A DNA stretch of 64,000 nt from Rana temporaria (Eukaryota > Chordata > Amphibia > Anura > Ranidae), in the NCBI RefSeq assembly GCF_905171775.1, contig NC_053499.1, positions 86,706,052-86,770,051 on the forward strand, read 5' to 3'. The notes beneath the pieces were generated by a model, which worked only from the letters and a program-made list of their open reading frames with translations, did not search any database and was not told the DNA's origin. This document shows positions 54,601 to 64,000 of the stretch, one piece after another. A program made the translations under genes and the position numbers. Numbering within the stretch: position 1 is the first letter of the stretch; each line of letters opens with the position of its first letter.

Positions 54601-55696
54601 GATTTTTGTACTCACCGTAAAATCAATTTCTGAGTTAATGGACGGACACAGCAGCATTGAACTTAGGGTTATATATCCTTCCTTTCAGGAGAGACTAGGC
54701 AGAAAAAACAGCACTTCAAGTGTTAAAACACTGCTCTCAGTACAGCACCTTCAAGGGGGCCGGGTACATCCCACTCTCTGGAACATTGATTTTACGGTGA
54801 GTACAAAAATCCCATTTTCTCTTCCGTTCATGGAGGAACACAGCAGCATTGACCTTAGGGACGTTCCCAAGCAGTGTCCAAAAATTTCGAGGGGTGGGAA
54901 AAAACACAGCAAACCAAGCTTCACCCCAAACAAACCAGAGTTCCTCAACGGAGGAACTTCAACCTTAAACTGCCGCCTGTAAAACCTTGCGGCCAAAGGA
55001 GGCATCCGAAGATGTACTCACATCCACCTTGTAAAATTTTGATTAGGTGTGGATTGACGACCAGGTCGCCGCCTTACATACCTGTAAGACAGACGCTTGA
55101 TGGCGGAAAGTCCAAGAGGCACCAACCGCCCTGGTCGAATGCGCCCGCCCCTTTAGGGCATAGGCCTGGAGCACGACCTGTCTGATCCACCTAGAAATGG
55201 TGGCCGACGAGACCGCCAGACCCTTCTTAAGACCAGTCACCGGCACGAACAGTGAGTCCGACTTCCAAAAAGGAGCCGTAGCAGACAAGTACACCCGTAG
55301 GGCCCGAACCACGTCCAAGGAATGCAAAGTGGCCTCCTTCGAGTTTTTCGGCCAAGGACATAAGGATGGCAAAACAATGTCCTCATTAATGTGAAAAGCC
55401 TTTGGAAGGAATGACGGCTGCGGCCGCAGCACCACCTTATCCTTATGGATGACCAAGTAAGGAGCCTTGCAGGACAAGGCCACCAGTTCAGATACCCATC
55501 TGACCGAGGTAATTGCCACCAGAAAAACCACCTTCTGGGACAGAGTCAACAAAGGAATTTTCAGAATATCCTCAAACGGAGCTTCTTGAAGCACGGAAAG
55601 AACTAAACTCAAGGAGGCCATGGAGGGCGCACAGGAGTGCGCCGCCAAGGGTCGCTGTAAGTAGACAGCTAGAGCCGAAATCTGACTCCTAACCAT
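54601..55696 (-). mobile_element. DIRS fragment: 3' terminus and recombinase (copy 4)
   Basis: It shares about 1.1 kb with copy 5 (61.46-62.74 kb): terminal text GATTTTTGTACTCACCGTAA, GGACACAGCAGCATTGA and CTTAGGGTTATAT, then the recombinase. An inverted pair (54601-54626 and 54785-54811) matches the arrangement in copies 3 and 5. It breaks off at about 55696, where copy 5 continues with linker sequence, so the rest has been lost. Confidence 0.85.
55043..55696 (-). pseudogene. DIRS tyrosine recombinase (copy 4)
   Basis: This 217-codon open frame includes PLLTLSQKVVFLVAITSVRW, then VSELVALSCKAPYLVIHKDK. In copy 5 the matching text is TSVRRVSEL, so the Arg next to Val-Ser-Glu has become Trp here. 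ISRWIRQVVLQAYALKGR, AHSTRAVGASWTFRHQASVL (H-x-x-R) and QVCKAATWSSIHT follow, where the frame ends before the catalytic Tyr region. Compared with copy 5 about 20 residues after PLAAHS are missing. It is a truncated, defective recombinase. Confidence 0.82.
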
Positions 55697-55768
55697 ACTT
55701 AAAGGAACACTAAAGGCACAGTTCGGGTTCGCTCAACCCTAATCAACATCCATCCTATTCAAATCAAA

Positions 55769-58700
55769 TTGTATCTCCTGCTACAGGAGACCCATTTCGC
55801 CAGGTCCTCTTCGCCTCGTTACCTTAATGTCAGGTATCCACAATATTTCCTCTCCTGTGGTCCGGAAAAGAAAGGGGGCGTAGCCATTTGTTTTTCTAAA
55901 AGGGTTCCCTTTACACCTATAACTATAGTCAAGGATAGGGAAGGGAGGTACTTGATGGCAGTGGGTCGTCTACACGATCAGCTGGTCTCTTTTATCTCCT
56001 ACTATGCTCCGAACGCAGGTCAGCTGGAATTTTTTAGAAATATGCTTCAGATATTACTACCTAAGGTCCAGGGGCAGGTGATAATGGGAGGGGACAGTAA
56101 TATCCCACTAGACAGGACTATGGATAAATCGGATCCGATTAAGCCGATATTGAGACGTCCCCCGGCTAGTAGCTGTAAGGTTGCCCGTTTGTTTCATTCA
56201 TGCGATCTGATTGATATCTGGAGGGAATGTAACTCTTCAACGAGGGATTTTACGTATTACTCTCAGGTGCATCGATCCTTTTCTAGGATAGATCATCTGC
56301 TGGTCCGTACCCCACTGCTCCCGTATGTGACTTCTGCAAAAATTTTGACTACCCCTTGGTCGGATCATTCTCCGATAAAATTGACCACCAGAGGGTTATG
56401 GACTAAAGCCACCCCCTCGCCATGGCGCCTCAACGCTAGCTTATTGAACGACCCTGTCCACTATGCAGAAATTGAGAAAGGGATACAGGCATACTTTGAA
56501 GTTAATAAATCAACTGACACTTCCCCTGCGATCACCTGGGCGGCCCATAAGGCAACGATACGGGGCCAGCTGATCCAATTAGCGAGTAGATTGAAGCGGA
56601 CTCGGGAGCAAACGATCTCGCGGTTAGAGGATGATCTTGAAGCTTTATTGGCGGAACAACATAGAAACCCCCAGACTGACTTGAGTTTTAAAATTGACGA
56701 GGCACGACTGGCATTGAATCTTAGTCTGACCACACAGGCCGAGAAACACGTCAGTTGGTCTAAACATAGGTTCTACACGATGGGGGATAAACCGTCTACG
56801 CTGTTAGCGAGAAAACTGGTACCTCGACCGTGCACTCCGACGCTACCGAAACTGCGCTTACCGACCGGTCACTTCACACAAAATCCCGAGCGGATCGTTA
56901 GGGAATTTTACAAATTTTACTCGACGTTGTATCTCCGGGGGGACGGATTGGACCAGGCTAAGTTCGAAGCGTTCTTCCATGACCTTAAAATACCCAAGCT
57001 CTCCCAGGACCATGCGGACCTGATGGACGATGCAATAACTGAGGCAGAAGTAGGGGCGGCCATTAAACTTTTGAACCCTACGAAGGCCCCTGGACCGGAT
57101 GGCTTTTCTGGTCATTACTATAGAAAATATCGGGACATCCTTACCCCTCATTTATGTAAATATTTTAATGACTTACGCAGGGACGGCAAAATCCCCACAT
57201 ATGATAACGCGGCATTCATCCATGTCATACCGAAACCGGGCAAGGACCATGGGGATTGCGCGAACTATCGCCCGATTTCGTTGATTAATTTTGATTTAAA
57301 AATATTGACCAAAGTCCTAGCCCTGAGACTGAACACATTTCTCCCTAAGTATATTCATCCGGACCAGGCTGGCTTCGTGCCTAATAGGCAGGCGTCGGAC
57401 CAAACTCGTAGAGTTATTAATTTGATCTCTGCGATCCAATCTAATTGGGATGGGGAGGGCGCTAGGGGGGGTATGTTGCTTTCGCTGGACATCCAGAAGG
57501 CGTTTGATTCCCTCTCCTGGGATTATCTGTTCGATGTATTACGTCGATATGGATTTGGGGAGCGTTTTCTGGTCCTCCTTCGAACGCTTTATGATGCACC
57601 GACAGCCTCGTTGATGATTAGGGGATACCCCTCTCATTCTTTCAACATCAGAAGGGGAACTAGGCAGGGATGCCCGCTGTCCCCGCTCTTGTTTGTCCTG
57701 GCAATAGAGCCGTTGGCAATAAAAATTAGGGACTGTCAGGATGTTAGGGGGATTGTCGGGGGAGGCTACGAGCATAAATGCTTGTTTTTCGCCGATGACC
57801 TATTACTGACAATGTCCTCACCAATCACGTCCCTTCCCAACTTATATAATATCCTTAAGCCATTCTCAGATATTTCGGGCTTGCGAATAAATCACAGTAA
57901 ATCTAGGGCTCTCAATATCTCTTTGCCTAGCTCAGCCCAGTCGGTGATTGAACGGACACATCGGTTCCAATGGGAATCTGAAGCACTTTCTTATCTGGGG
58001 GTCAATTTGACCTCATCTCTTCAGACTTTGTATAGTAAGAATTACCCAGCCCTAATTAAAAGGATACTCGAGGACCTGGCGAGATGGCGAATTCACCCCC
58101 CATCGTGGTTCGGCAGACTCCACTCAATTAAGATGAATGTCTTACCGAGGATACTGTACTTATTTCGTACACTACCGATAGCCTTGGTGCGCAGTGATTT
58201 GGAGATGTTGCAAAGAAAAATCCTTGAATTCATCTGGGGAGAGAAGAGGCCTAGGGTGAACAAACGCACTATGTATACTTTGAAGAGGAAGGGAGGATTG
58301 GGCTTACCTGACCTGCTGAAATACTTTTATGCGGCTCAGTTGGCCCAGCTCTCCAGGTTCCACTCAAAGAGGCCGCAGGCGATTTGGATGCTTATGGAAT
58401 CCTACGCTTGCCGTCCGACTCCTATATCTCATATTTTGTGGCTCTCGCCTAAAGACAGACCCACCATTCTGTGCCCATCCTTGTCTTTTTCATTGGATGT
58501 CTGGGATAGGGTCTCTAGAACACAGACCTTCAAGTCACCTCATTCCCCATTAGCTCCCCTGTTGGGGAATCGTGCATTCACCCCGGGTCTCGACCCAGCT
58601 GCATTTCAATGGTGGACAAACAAGGGACTACTGCGCATAGCGGATGTTTATGACAGAGGGAAGGTTCTATCTGAGCATGTTATGCAGGAGAAGTATCAAA

Positions 58701-59467
58701 TGCCATTGGTAGAATGTTACAGATATGTTCAGATACGTCATTTTATACAAATGTTGGCCCGCCAGGGCGACTTGGAGGTTTATACTCCCATGGAGTATCT
58801 TTGTGTTCGCTATGATAGCTTGCGGGGACACATTTCGGAGCTATATGCGATGCTGATGTCGTCCTCAATTAAACTAAATTACATGCTCCGGTGGGAAGAG
58901 GACCTGCAGGAAACCTTTGACCTACACAAGTGGTGCGAGTTGGCGGAAACGGCTTCTAAGTCTCTTATAAATACATCCATAATAGAAGCCAACTACAAAG
59001 TGTTGCTTAGATGGTATATGGTGCCGGCCAGACTTGCAACCTTTGTTCATGGGGCCACCCCTAACTGTTTCCGGGGATGTGGCCAGGTGGGGACTGCTTA
59101 TCACATTTGGTGGACATGTCCGAGGGTCAGAAGATTTTGGATTCGAGTATACAACTTTATCTACTCGTTGACCCAGTTGAACATGGCTAAATCTGCGAGG
59201 CAGGCTCTTTTGGGTGACAGGGTGGTGGGGGCCTCTAAAGCTCAAAGGCGCTTGCTTATGTTTATTTTTATATCAGCTAAAATCACGATAGCTAGAAATT
59301 GGCGCTCCGCCTCCTTGCCACTTGAACAGCTTAAAAGGAAACTGTCATGGTTGATGTTAAATGAAAGATTGACGGCACTGGTTCAGGACAAGCTGGAGAA
59401 TTTCAAAAAGGTTTGGGATCCATGGCTGGCTTATTTAACTAACGATCTGAGATCGCTGGAGGGGTGA
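55769..59467 (+). CDS. L1/Tx1-like ORF2 protein, 1,232 codons, N-terminally truncated
   Basis: The frame is open from the TSD to the stop at 59467. The first codons (TTG TAT CT...) come from the target duplication, and there is no ATG near the start; the first SWNVRG block of the APE endonuclease, about 35-40 residues, is missing. Present are LLLQETHFA, VIMGGDSNIPLD, FSRIDHLL and WSDHSPIKL (endonuclease). RT follows: NYRPISLINFDLKILTKVLA, PDQAGFVPNRQ, LLSLDIQKAFDSLSW (motif A), RRGTRQGCPLSPLLF (motif B) and KCLFFADDLLLTM (FADD). The Cys/His knuckle is CFRGCGQVGTAYHIWWTCPR. The RT core looks intact, but loss of the endonuclease start (an active-site Asn region) should prevent autonomous retrotransposition. 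Confidence 0.93.
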   Translation: MYLLLQETHFARSSSPRYLNVRYPQYFLSCGPEKKGGVAICFSKRVPFTPITIVKDREGRYLMAVGRLHDQLVSFISYYAPNAGQLEFFRNMLQILLPKVQGQVIMGGDSNIPLDRTMDKSDPIKPILRRPPASSCKVARLFHSCDLIDIWRECNSSTRDFTYYSQVHRSFSRIDHLLVRTPLLPYVTSAKILTTPWSDHSPIKLTTRGLWTKATPSPWRLNASLLNDPVHYAEIEKGIQAYFEVNKSTDTSPAITWAAHKATIRGQLIQLASRLKRTREQTISRLEDDLEALLAEQHRNPQTDLSFKIDEARLALNLSLTTQAEKHVSWSKHRFYTMGDKPSTLLARKLVPRPCTPTLPKLRLPTGHFTQNPERIVREFYKFYSTLYLRGDGLDQAKFEAFFHDLKIPKLSQDHADLMDDAITEAEVGAAIKLLNPTKAPGPDGFSGHYYRKYRDILTPHLCKYFNDLRRDGKIPTYDNAAFIHVIPKPGKDHGDCANYRPISLINFDLKILTKVLALRLNTFLPKYIHPDQAGFVPNRQASDQTRRVINLISAIQSNWDGEGARGGMLLSLDIQKAFDSLSWDYLFDVLRRYGFGERFLVLLRTLYDAPTASLMIRGYPSHSFNIRRGTRQGCPLSPLLFVLAIEPLAIKIRDCQDVRGIVGGGYEHKCLFFADDLLLTMSSPITSLPNLYNILKPFSDISGLRINHSKSRALNISLPSSAQSVIERTHRFQWESEALSYLGVNLTSSLQTLYSKNYPALIKRILEDLARWRIHPPSWFGRLHSIKMNVLPRILYLFRTLPIALVRSDLEMLQRKILEFIWGEKRPRVNKRTMYTLKRKGGLGLPDLLKYFYAAQLAQLSRFHSKRPQAIWMLMESYACRPTPISHILWLSPKDRPTILCPSLSFSLDVWDRVSRTQTFKSPHSPLAPLLGNRAFTPGLDPAAFQWWTNKGLLRIADVYDRGKVLSEHVMQEKYQMPLVECYRYVQIRHFIQMLARQGDLEVYTPMEYLCVRYDSLRGHISELYAMLMSSSIKLNYMLRWEEDLQETFDLHKWCELAETASKSLINTSIIEANYKVLLRWYMVPARLATFVHGATPNCFRGCGQVGTAYHIWWTCPRVRRFWIRVYNFIYSLTQLNMAKSARQALLGDRVVGASKAQRRLLMFIFISAKITIARNWRSASLPLEQLKRKLSWLMLNERLTALVQDKLENFKKVWDPWLAYLTNDLRSLEG

Positions 59468-59951
59468 GCTACAGTTATGGTCCCATTTGGCGGATTACTG
59501 GGGGTGGGCCGGTTGCTCTTCTATCTATTCTCTCTCTTTTCTGCTCTTTCTTTTCTTCCTTTTCTTTACTATGTACGTTTCTGTCCACTTCTTTACGTCT
59601 CCACCTTTCCTACGGAAGATGTTTGATGCGGGTCCTCCCGTCTGGATAGCATTATTGGTGATAAGATGGGTTTGGGGTTTCCAGATCTGGGACTCCTGAC
59701 TGACGGGTTATGGGCCTACTTAGGTTGGGCCATTGAATATTTGAGGGGAACTACACCCCGTGTTTTATTTTGAAGTATTTTGTTAAGTGTCCTTCCTATT
59801 CGCTATGATGAAGATGCCAAACAATATAAGGTGTTATGTACTGTGATCGAGACCTTTCGGGGGCTCGTTGACATTTCTAGAATGTGTGGCGATGCATTTT
59901 TATTGTTGTAATACTTTTTCTTTCTTTCTTTCAATAAAAACTATTGAAATA
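55776..59951 (+). mobile_element. 5'-truncated L1/Tx1-like LINE with unbroken ORF2
   Basis: The 16-bp duplication CAAATCAAATTGTATC (55760-55775, 59952-59967) is perfect. The insert starts inside the endonuclease coding region (TCCTGCTACAGGAGACCC) and ends in a 3' UTR with CTTTCTTTCTTTCAATAAAA just before the duplication. It is a typical target-primed, 5'-truncated insertion. The perfect TSD and unbroken frame mark it as the youngest LINE insertion in the window. Confidence 0.95.
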
Positions 59952-59967
59952 CAAATCAAATTGTATC

Positions 59968-60517
59968 CTTGTGTTTAAAGTATGGATCCACCATACTTCC
60001 AGGAGCCAATCGCCAAGCAAACAGACTTAAATGGGCTGCTTGCTAAATAGATAAAATGTGGGAGGAACAAAGCAAAACTGGCACCAGAAGACATGATCGC
60101 CATAAAGAAAAGAAGAGGTTTAGACTGCTGTGGCCACCCATGTCACAAAGGAGATGGCCCTACATCACTTCAGGGCCCACATCGGAGGAAAGTGCATGAC
60201 CAGAGGGTCCTTCACAATAAACCAGTAATGGTAGAAGAGGTGAGGACACAAAGTCCAACTGAACGTAACATCAGACACTATGCAGAAGCATGGAGGAAAG
60301 GATGGCAAGTGACTAGAAGGAGCTCCACAAAAAACAGCGCACTTCTGCTAAAAGTCTAACCCTGCCAACAAGGGTTCCTTGGTTAAACACCACTTCTGTC
60401 AAAGGCCTGTGTACAGAACCAAAGGGAAGGTAGAGGCAAAAATGGGAAGGGGGCTGTCATAGTCTTTTGGGTGACGCTCAACTCATCAGTACTGACATCA
60501 GGAAATACAAAATCATA
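59968..60517. other. Unique-looking sequence, no recognised feature
   Basis: An 88-codon plus frame (60093-60359, MIAIKKRRGLDCCGHPCHKG ...) has no domain I recognise and no obvious splice or promoter context. The stretch is not obviously repetitive within this window, so it may be single-copy genomic DNA. Confidence 0.35.
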
Positions 60518-61197
60518 CACTCACCGGCCACTTTATTAGGCATACCTTGCTAGTACCGGGTTGGACCCCCTTTTGCCTTCAGAACTGCCTTAATTCTTTG
60601 TGGCCTAGATTAAATAATGTGTTGGAAACATTCCTCAGAAATTTTGGTTCATAATAATAGCATCATGCAGTTGATGCAAATTTGTCAGCTGCACATCCAT
60701 GATGCAAATCTCCCATTCAACCACATTCCAAAGGTTCTATTGGATTGGAATCTGGTGACTGTGGAGGCCAGTGGAGTACAGTAAACTCCGTCATGTTCAA
60801 GAAACCAGTTTGAGATGATTTGAGCTTTGTGACTTGGTACATCATCTCAAACAAGTCTGGCCATTCTCTTCTGACAAGGCATTTTCGTCCACACAACCAC
60901 CGCTTACTGAATAAATTTCTCTTTTTCGGACCAGTCTCTAAACCCTAGAGATGGTTGTGTGTGAAAATCGCAGTAGATCAGAAGTTTTTGGAATACTCAG
61001 ACCAGTCTGTCTAGCAGCAATAACCATGCCACATTCAAAGTGACTAAATCCCCTTTATTTCCCATTCTGATGCTCCGTTTGAACTTCAGTATGTCTAGAT
61101 GCCTAAATGCATTGAGTTGCTGCCATGTGGTTGGCCAATTAGCAATTTGTGTAAGCAAGCAATTGAACAGGTTTACCCGATAAAGGCAGTGAGAGTG
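60518..61197 (-). mobile_element. Tc1-like non-autonomous element, 680 bp
   Basis: The left end CACTCACCGGCCACTTTATT (after TA at 60516-60517) is the well-known terminus of a Tc1-like family. The right end (CAATTGAACAGG then CCCGATAAAGGCAGTGAGAGTG) is its diverged inverse. The minus strand retains transposase text (GAATTAAGGCAGTTCTGAAG near 60580, CAACCATCTCTAGGGTTTAG near 60950). Most of the central catalytic region is deleted. The right TA is obscured by a following microsatellite. Confidence 0.82.
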
Positions 61198-61226
61198 TGT
61201 GTGTGTGTATATATATATATTTTACA
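61190..61226. repeat. (TG)n(TA)n microsatellite
   Basis: Seven or more GT units are followed by about eight TA units, at the right end of the Tc1-like element. Confidence 0.9.
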
Positions 61227-61299
61227 CACACAAAAATTTTAGACAGGTGTGAAAAATGTTGTAAATTAAGAATGCTTTCAGAAATAGAAGTGTTAATAG

Positions 61300-61461
61300 T
61301 TCATTTTTACCAACAAAACAAAGTAAATGTACAGAAGAGTCCAAATTAAATCGATATTTGGCGTGCCTACTCTGTCTTCAAACCAGCATCAATTCTTCCA
61401 CGTACACTTGCACAGTTTTTGAAGGAACTCGGCAGGTAGGTTGTTCCAAACATCTTGGAGA
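61300..61461 (-). mobile_element. Second Tc1-like fragment, cut by DIRS copy 5
   Basis: The text GGCGTGCCTACTCTGTCTTC, CAGCATCAATTCTTCCACGT, TTGAAGGAACTCGGCAGGTA and CCAAACATCTTGGAGAACTA is transposase-coding sequence (antisense) of a different Tc1-like family. It stops at 61462, where DIRS copy 5 begins. No ends are present. Confidence 0.65.
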
Positions 61462-61927
61462 ACTAATAGGATTTTTGTACACACCGTAAAATACATTTCT
61501 CTGAGTTCATGGACGGACACAGCAGCATTGACCTTAGGGTTATGTACCTTTTCTCTAGGAGAGACTAGGCAGAAAAAAAACAGCACTTTTAGTGTTAAAA
61601 ACACTTTTCAGTACAGCACCTCCCATGGGGGCGTGTCCCCCGGGTACATCCCACTCTCTGGAAGCATCCAGCCTCAGTTCGTAGACAAGCAGTACAAACA
61701 AAGGAGGGGTGGATGCTGTGTCCGTCCATGAACTCAGAGGAATGGATTTTACGGTGAGTACAAAATCCTATTTTCTTTCGTTCATGGACGGACACAGCAG
61801 AATTGACCTTAGGGACGTCCCCAAGCAGTGTCAAAAATTTCGAGGGGTGGGGAAAAAAAAAAAAAAACACAGCAAACCAGGCTTCACCCCAAACAAGCCA
61901 GAGTTCCTCTACGGAGGAACTTCAACC

Positions 61928-62735
61928 TTAAACTGCCGCCTGTAAAACCTTGCGGCCAAAGGAGGCATCCGAAGATGCACTCACATCCAACTTATAACAT
62001 TTTGTGTTGATTGACGACCAGGTTGCCGCCTTACAAATCTGTAAGACAGACGCTTGATGACGGAAAGCCCAAGAGGCACCAATCGCCCTGGTCGAATGCG
62101 CCGTGACCTGAAAGGGAGGCGCCCGCCCCTTTAGGGCATAGGACTGGAGCACGACTTGTCTGACCCACCTAGAAATGGTGGCCGACGAGGCCGCCAGACC
62201 TTTTTTAGGACCAGTCACCGACACGAACAGTGAGTCCGACCTCCGAAACGGAGCCGTAGCAGACAAGTACACCCGTAGGGCTCGAACCACGTCCAAGGAA
62301 TGTAAAGTGGTCTCCTTCAGGTTTTTCTGTTGAGGGCATAAGGATGGAAGAACAATGTCCTCATTGATGTGAAAGGCCGAAACAACCTTTGGAAGGACTG
62401 ATGGCTGCGGTCGCAGCACCACCTTATCCTTAATGGATGACTAAGTAGGGAGCCTTGCAAGACAAGGCCGCCAGTTCAGATACTCGTCTGACCGAAGTAA
62501 TTTCCACCAGAAAAACCACCTTCTGAGACAGAGTCAACAAGGGGATTTTTCTAATGTCCTCAAAAGGAGCTTCTTGAAGCACCGAAATAACTAAATTCAA
62601 GTCCCATGGATGTAGCGAAGGACGCACAGGAGGGGCCACATGCCGGACCCCCTGCACAAACGTACGCACCAGGGAGTGCGACGCCAAGGGTCGCTGAAAG
62701 TAGACAGCTAGAGCCGAGATCTGACTCTTCACCAT
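61928..62735 (-). pseudogene. DIRS tyrosine recombinase (copy 5)
   Basis: The first frame (62735-62430) reads MVKSQISALAVYFQRPLASH, then IPLLTLSQKVVFLVEITSVR with RVSELAALSCKAPYLVIH (first catalytic Arg). A one-base shift near 62430 leads into VLRPQPSVLPKVVSAFHINE, TISRWVRQVVLQSYALKGRA, VTAHSTRAIGASWAFRHQAS (H-x-x-R), LQICKAATWSSINTKCYKLD (candidate nucleophile Tyr in KCYKL) and the C-terminal FGRKVLQAAV. All expected catalytic residues are readable. One frameshift is the only clear lesion, so this is the best recombinase in the window. Confidence 0.88.
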
Positions 62736-62899
62736 ACAAGGCTAGCGCCTGATCAACTCCACGCTGTAAAACAGCAAAATTCGGGACACCACATATGTAC
62801 GAGGGTGCCACTTCATCTCTTCACACAGAGATGTAGGCCCTCCATGTACGATGGTAAATCTTTCGTTAAGTGGACTTCCGTGCCCGTAGCATAGTAGAA

Positions 62900-64000
62900 A
62901 TCACTGGGCCCGACAGGCCTCGGTCCTTCTAAACCTGGCTCTCAACAGCCACGCCGTCAAAGCCAGCGACTGTAAAGCAGGGTGAAAGATAGGACCTTGT
63001 GACAGCAGGTCTTCTCTCAGGGGCAGACGCCAAGGAACGTCTGCCACCAGCCGCACCAGGTCCGCGTACCAGGGACGGCGCAGCATCCGTGGCGATCAGG
63101 ATTGTTGGTATCCCTTCGGCTTCCACCCTGTGTAGCAGGCAAGGAAGAAGCTGCAGGGGAGGGAAGGCATATATTAGGCGGTAGTGACCCCAAGGCGCTA
63201 CCAGCGCGTCTGCCCATGGGTCCCTCGATCTGGTCACATCGTGACACCTTCCGATTGAGACGGGACGCTAGAAGGTCCACGTCTGGAGTGCCCCATTTCT
63301 GGCACAGAGTCTGAAACACCTCCGGGTGTAGCGACCATTCTCCTTGGTCCAGCTTTTGGCGAATTAGATAGTCGGCTTGCCAATTCAGCACCCCCGGAAT
63401 GTACACAGCCGACAGAGTTGGAATGTAACTTTCGGCCCACCGGAGGATGTGCGCGACTTCCGTCGCCGCCGAGCTTCGTGTGCCCCCCTGATGAAATGAC
63501 TTTCCGTTCCTGAGTACCGGAGATGTCAGCCACCACACTAGGGAGGACTTGGTCAGTCGACTCACCCGAATCTGGTAATCCAGACACGAAAGGAAGCTTG
63601 TTGCAACTTGACAGAATCTTCTTCTTCTTCAACACCCAAGTGTGGAATTGGGCATACGGGACTGCCTCGAAAGAGGCCACCATCAGACCCAGTACTCATG
63701 CAAAAGCGAAGCGACACCCATTTCTGGCTCACAAACCACTGCACCGCAGAGTGCAGCGCCTCCTGCTTCTCTGGTGGGAGGAAAACTTTTGCCTCTGAAG
63801 AATCCAGGACCAACCCCAGATACTCCAGCTGCTGAGACGGTACTAGTACCGACGTCTGTATATTCAGTAGCCAACCGAAATCCCGGAGGGTCCGACAGGT
63901 GATGCACGTCCTCTTCTAACTCTGAGCTTGAGGAAGCTCTCAGAAGAAGGTTGTCCAGGTATCCCACGATAGCGATTCCACGCTGCCGCAGCAGGGCCAG
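62900..64000 (-). pseudogene. DIRS RT-RNase H with internal deletion (copy 5)
   Basis: The RT part shows GYLDNLLLRASSSSELEEDV (63967), where YLDD of the other copies is YLDN, then VFLPPEKQEALHSAVQWFVS. The next part runs from LTKSSLVWWLTSPVLRNGKS straight to HQGGTRSSAATEVAHILRWA. In copy 3 about 80 residues containing three of the four RNase H acidic residues lie between these blocks. VYIPGVLNWQADYLIRQKLD and DVDLLASRLNRKVSRC follow, then linker text (FHPALQSLALTAWLLRARF) to about 62930. Frameshifts near 63800, 63690 and 63200. It is not a working enzyme. Confidence 0.88.

Larger units (their letters stand above)
61462..64000 (-). mobile_element. DIRS retrotransposon, continues past window end (copy 5)
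   Basis: On the minus strand from the window end it reads RT (63967 downward), partial RNase H, linker (about 63300-62900), recombinase (62735-61928) and 3' terminal region (61462-61860). The terminal inverted pair is 61468-61519 and 61719-61769. It belongs to the same family as copy 4. No direct duplication is visible at its one boundary. The 5' half lies outside the window. Confidence 0.9.

Noticed and set aside
60093..60359. 88-codon plus frame MIAIKKRRGLDCCGHPCHKG...
   Set aside because: The length is expected by chance, there is no domain, no splice or promoter signal and no related copy in the window; left as unassigned sequence.
1..64000. Bacterial or viral origin of the window
   Set aside because: No operons, ribosome-binding sites or dense coding; LINE, DIRS, Tc1, hAT and Harbinger elements with introns and microsatellites indicate a vertebrate nuclear genome.

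Overview
The window reads as vertebrate, most likely anuran (frog), nuclear DNA. It holds no rRNA, tRNA or CRISPR array, and no protein-coding host gene that can be established. Almost everything recognisable is a transposable element, often inserted inside another. The clade call rests on the mix of families: several DIRS-type tyrosine-recombinase retrotransposons, Tx1/L1-like LINEs, a CR1/L2-like LINE, PIF/Harbinger with its Myb-like partner, Tc1/mariner, hAT, and abundant TTAA-flanked MITEs ending in a CCACTTGCCGACC-type terminus. I ran no database search, so family names come from recognised protein motifs, terminal repeats and target-site duplications (TSDs).

Layout. 1-4595: non-coding repeats (microsatellite, a duplicated unit, a hairpin-rich MITE cluster, a 760-bp TIR element) and one possible minus-strand Myb/SANT-like exon (815-1005). 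4600-10112: a decayed plus-strand DIRS element, split by a 2.2-kb non-autonomous hAT (5586-7777) and a 149-bp hAT MITE (9715-9863). 10113-11011: a truncated Harbinger copy. 11012-28545: one CR1/L2-like LINE cut into four pieces by a 3.8-kb Harbinger (11107-14896), a Tc1 (15124-20006) and an L1 (20438-27681). The Tc1 carries two further insertions, a 977-bp inverted-duplication element and an internally deleted L1. The 20438-27681 L1 carries a TTAA MITE and an LTR-like segment. 28568-37100: DIRS pieces separated by a CT-rich repeat that contains a near full-length L1 (29083-35184). 37776-43200: MITEs, microsatellites and a Tc1 (40884-42416). 43419-49645: a nearly complete minus-strand DIRS with gag, RT-RNase H, tyrosine recombinase and inverted termini. 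49700-51029: a degenerate tandem array, a foldback MITE and a 12-copy 31-bp minisatellite. 52007-53968: two TTAA MITEs. 54600-64000: two copies of another DIRS family, a 5'-truncated L1 with an unbroken 1,232-codon ORF2 (55776-59951), and Tc1 remnants. The last DIRS runs off the window end.

How the pieces relate. Precise TSDs allow relative dating: each older element is restored when the younger one and one TSD copy are removed. The Harbinger element encodes both proteins that family needs, a DDE transposase and a Myb-like protein, on opposite strands and each with an apparent intron. All coding units except the 55.8-59.5 kb ORF2 are visibly broken, and that one lacks the start of its endonuclease. 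The locus is therefore mainly a record of transposition.
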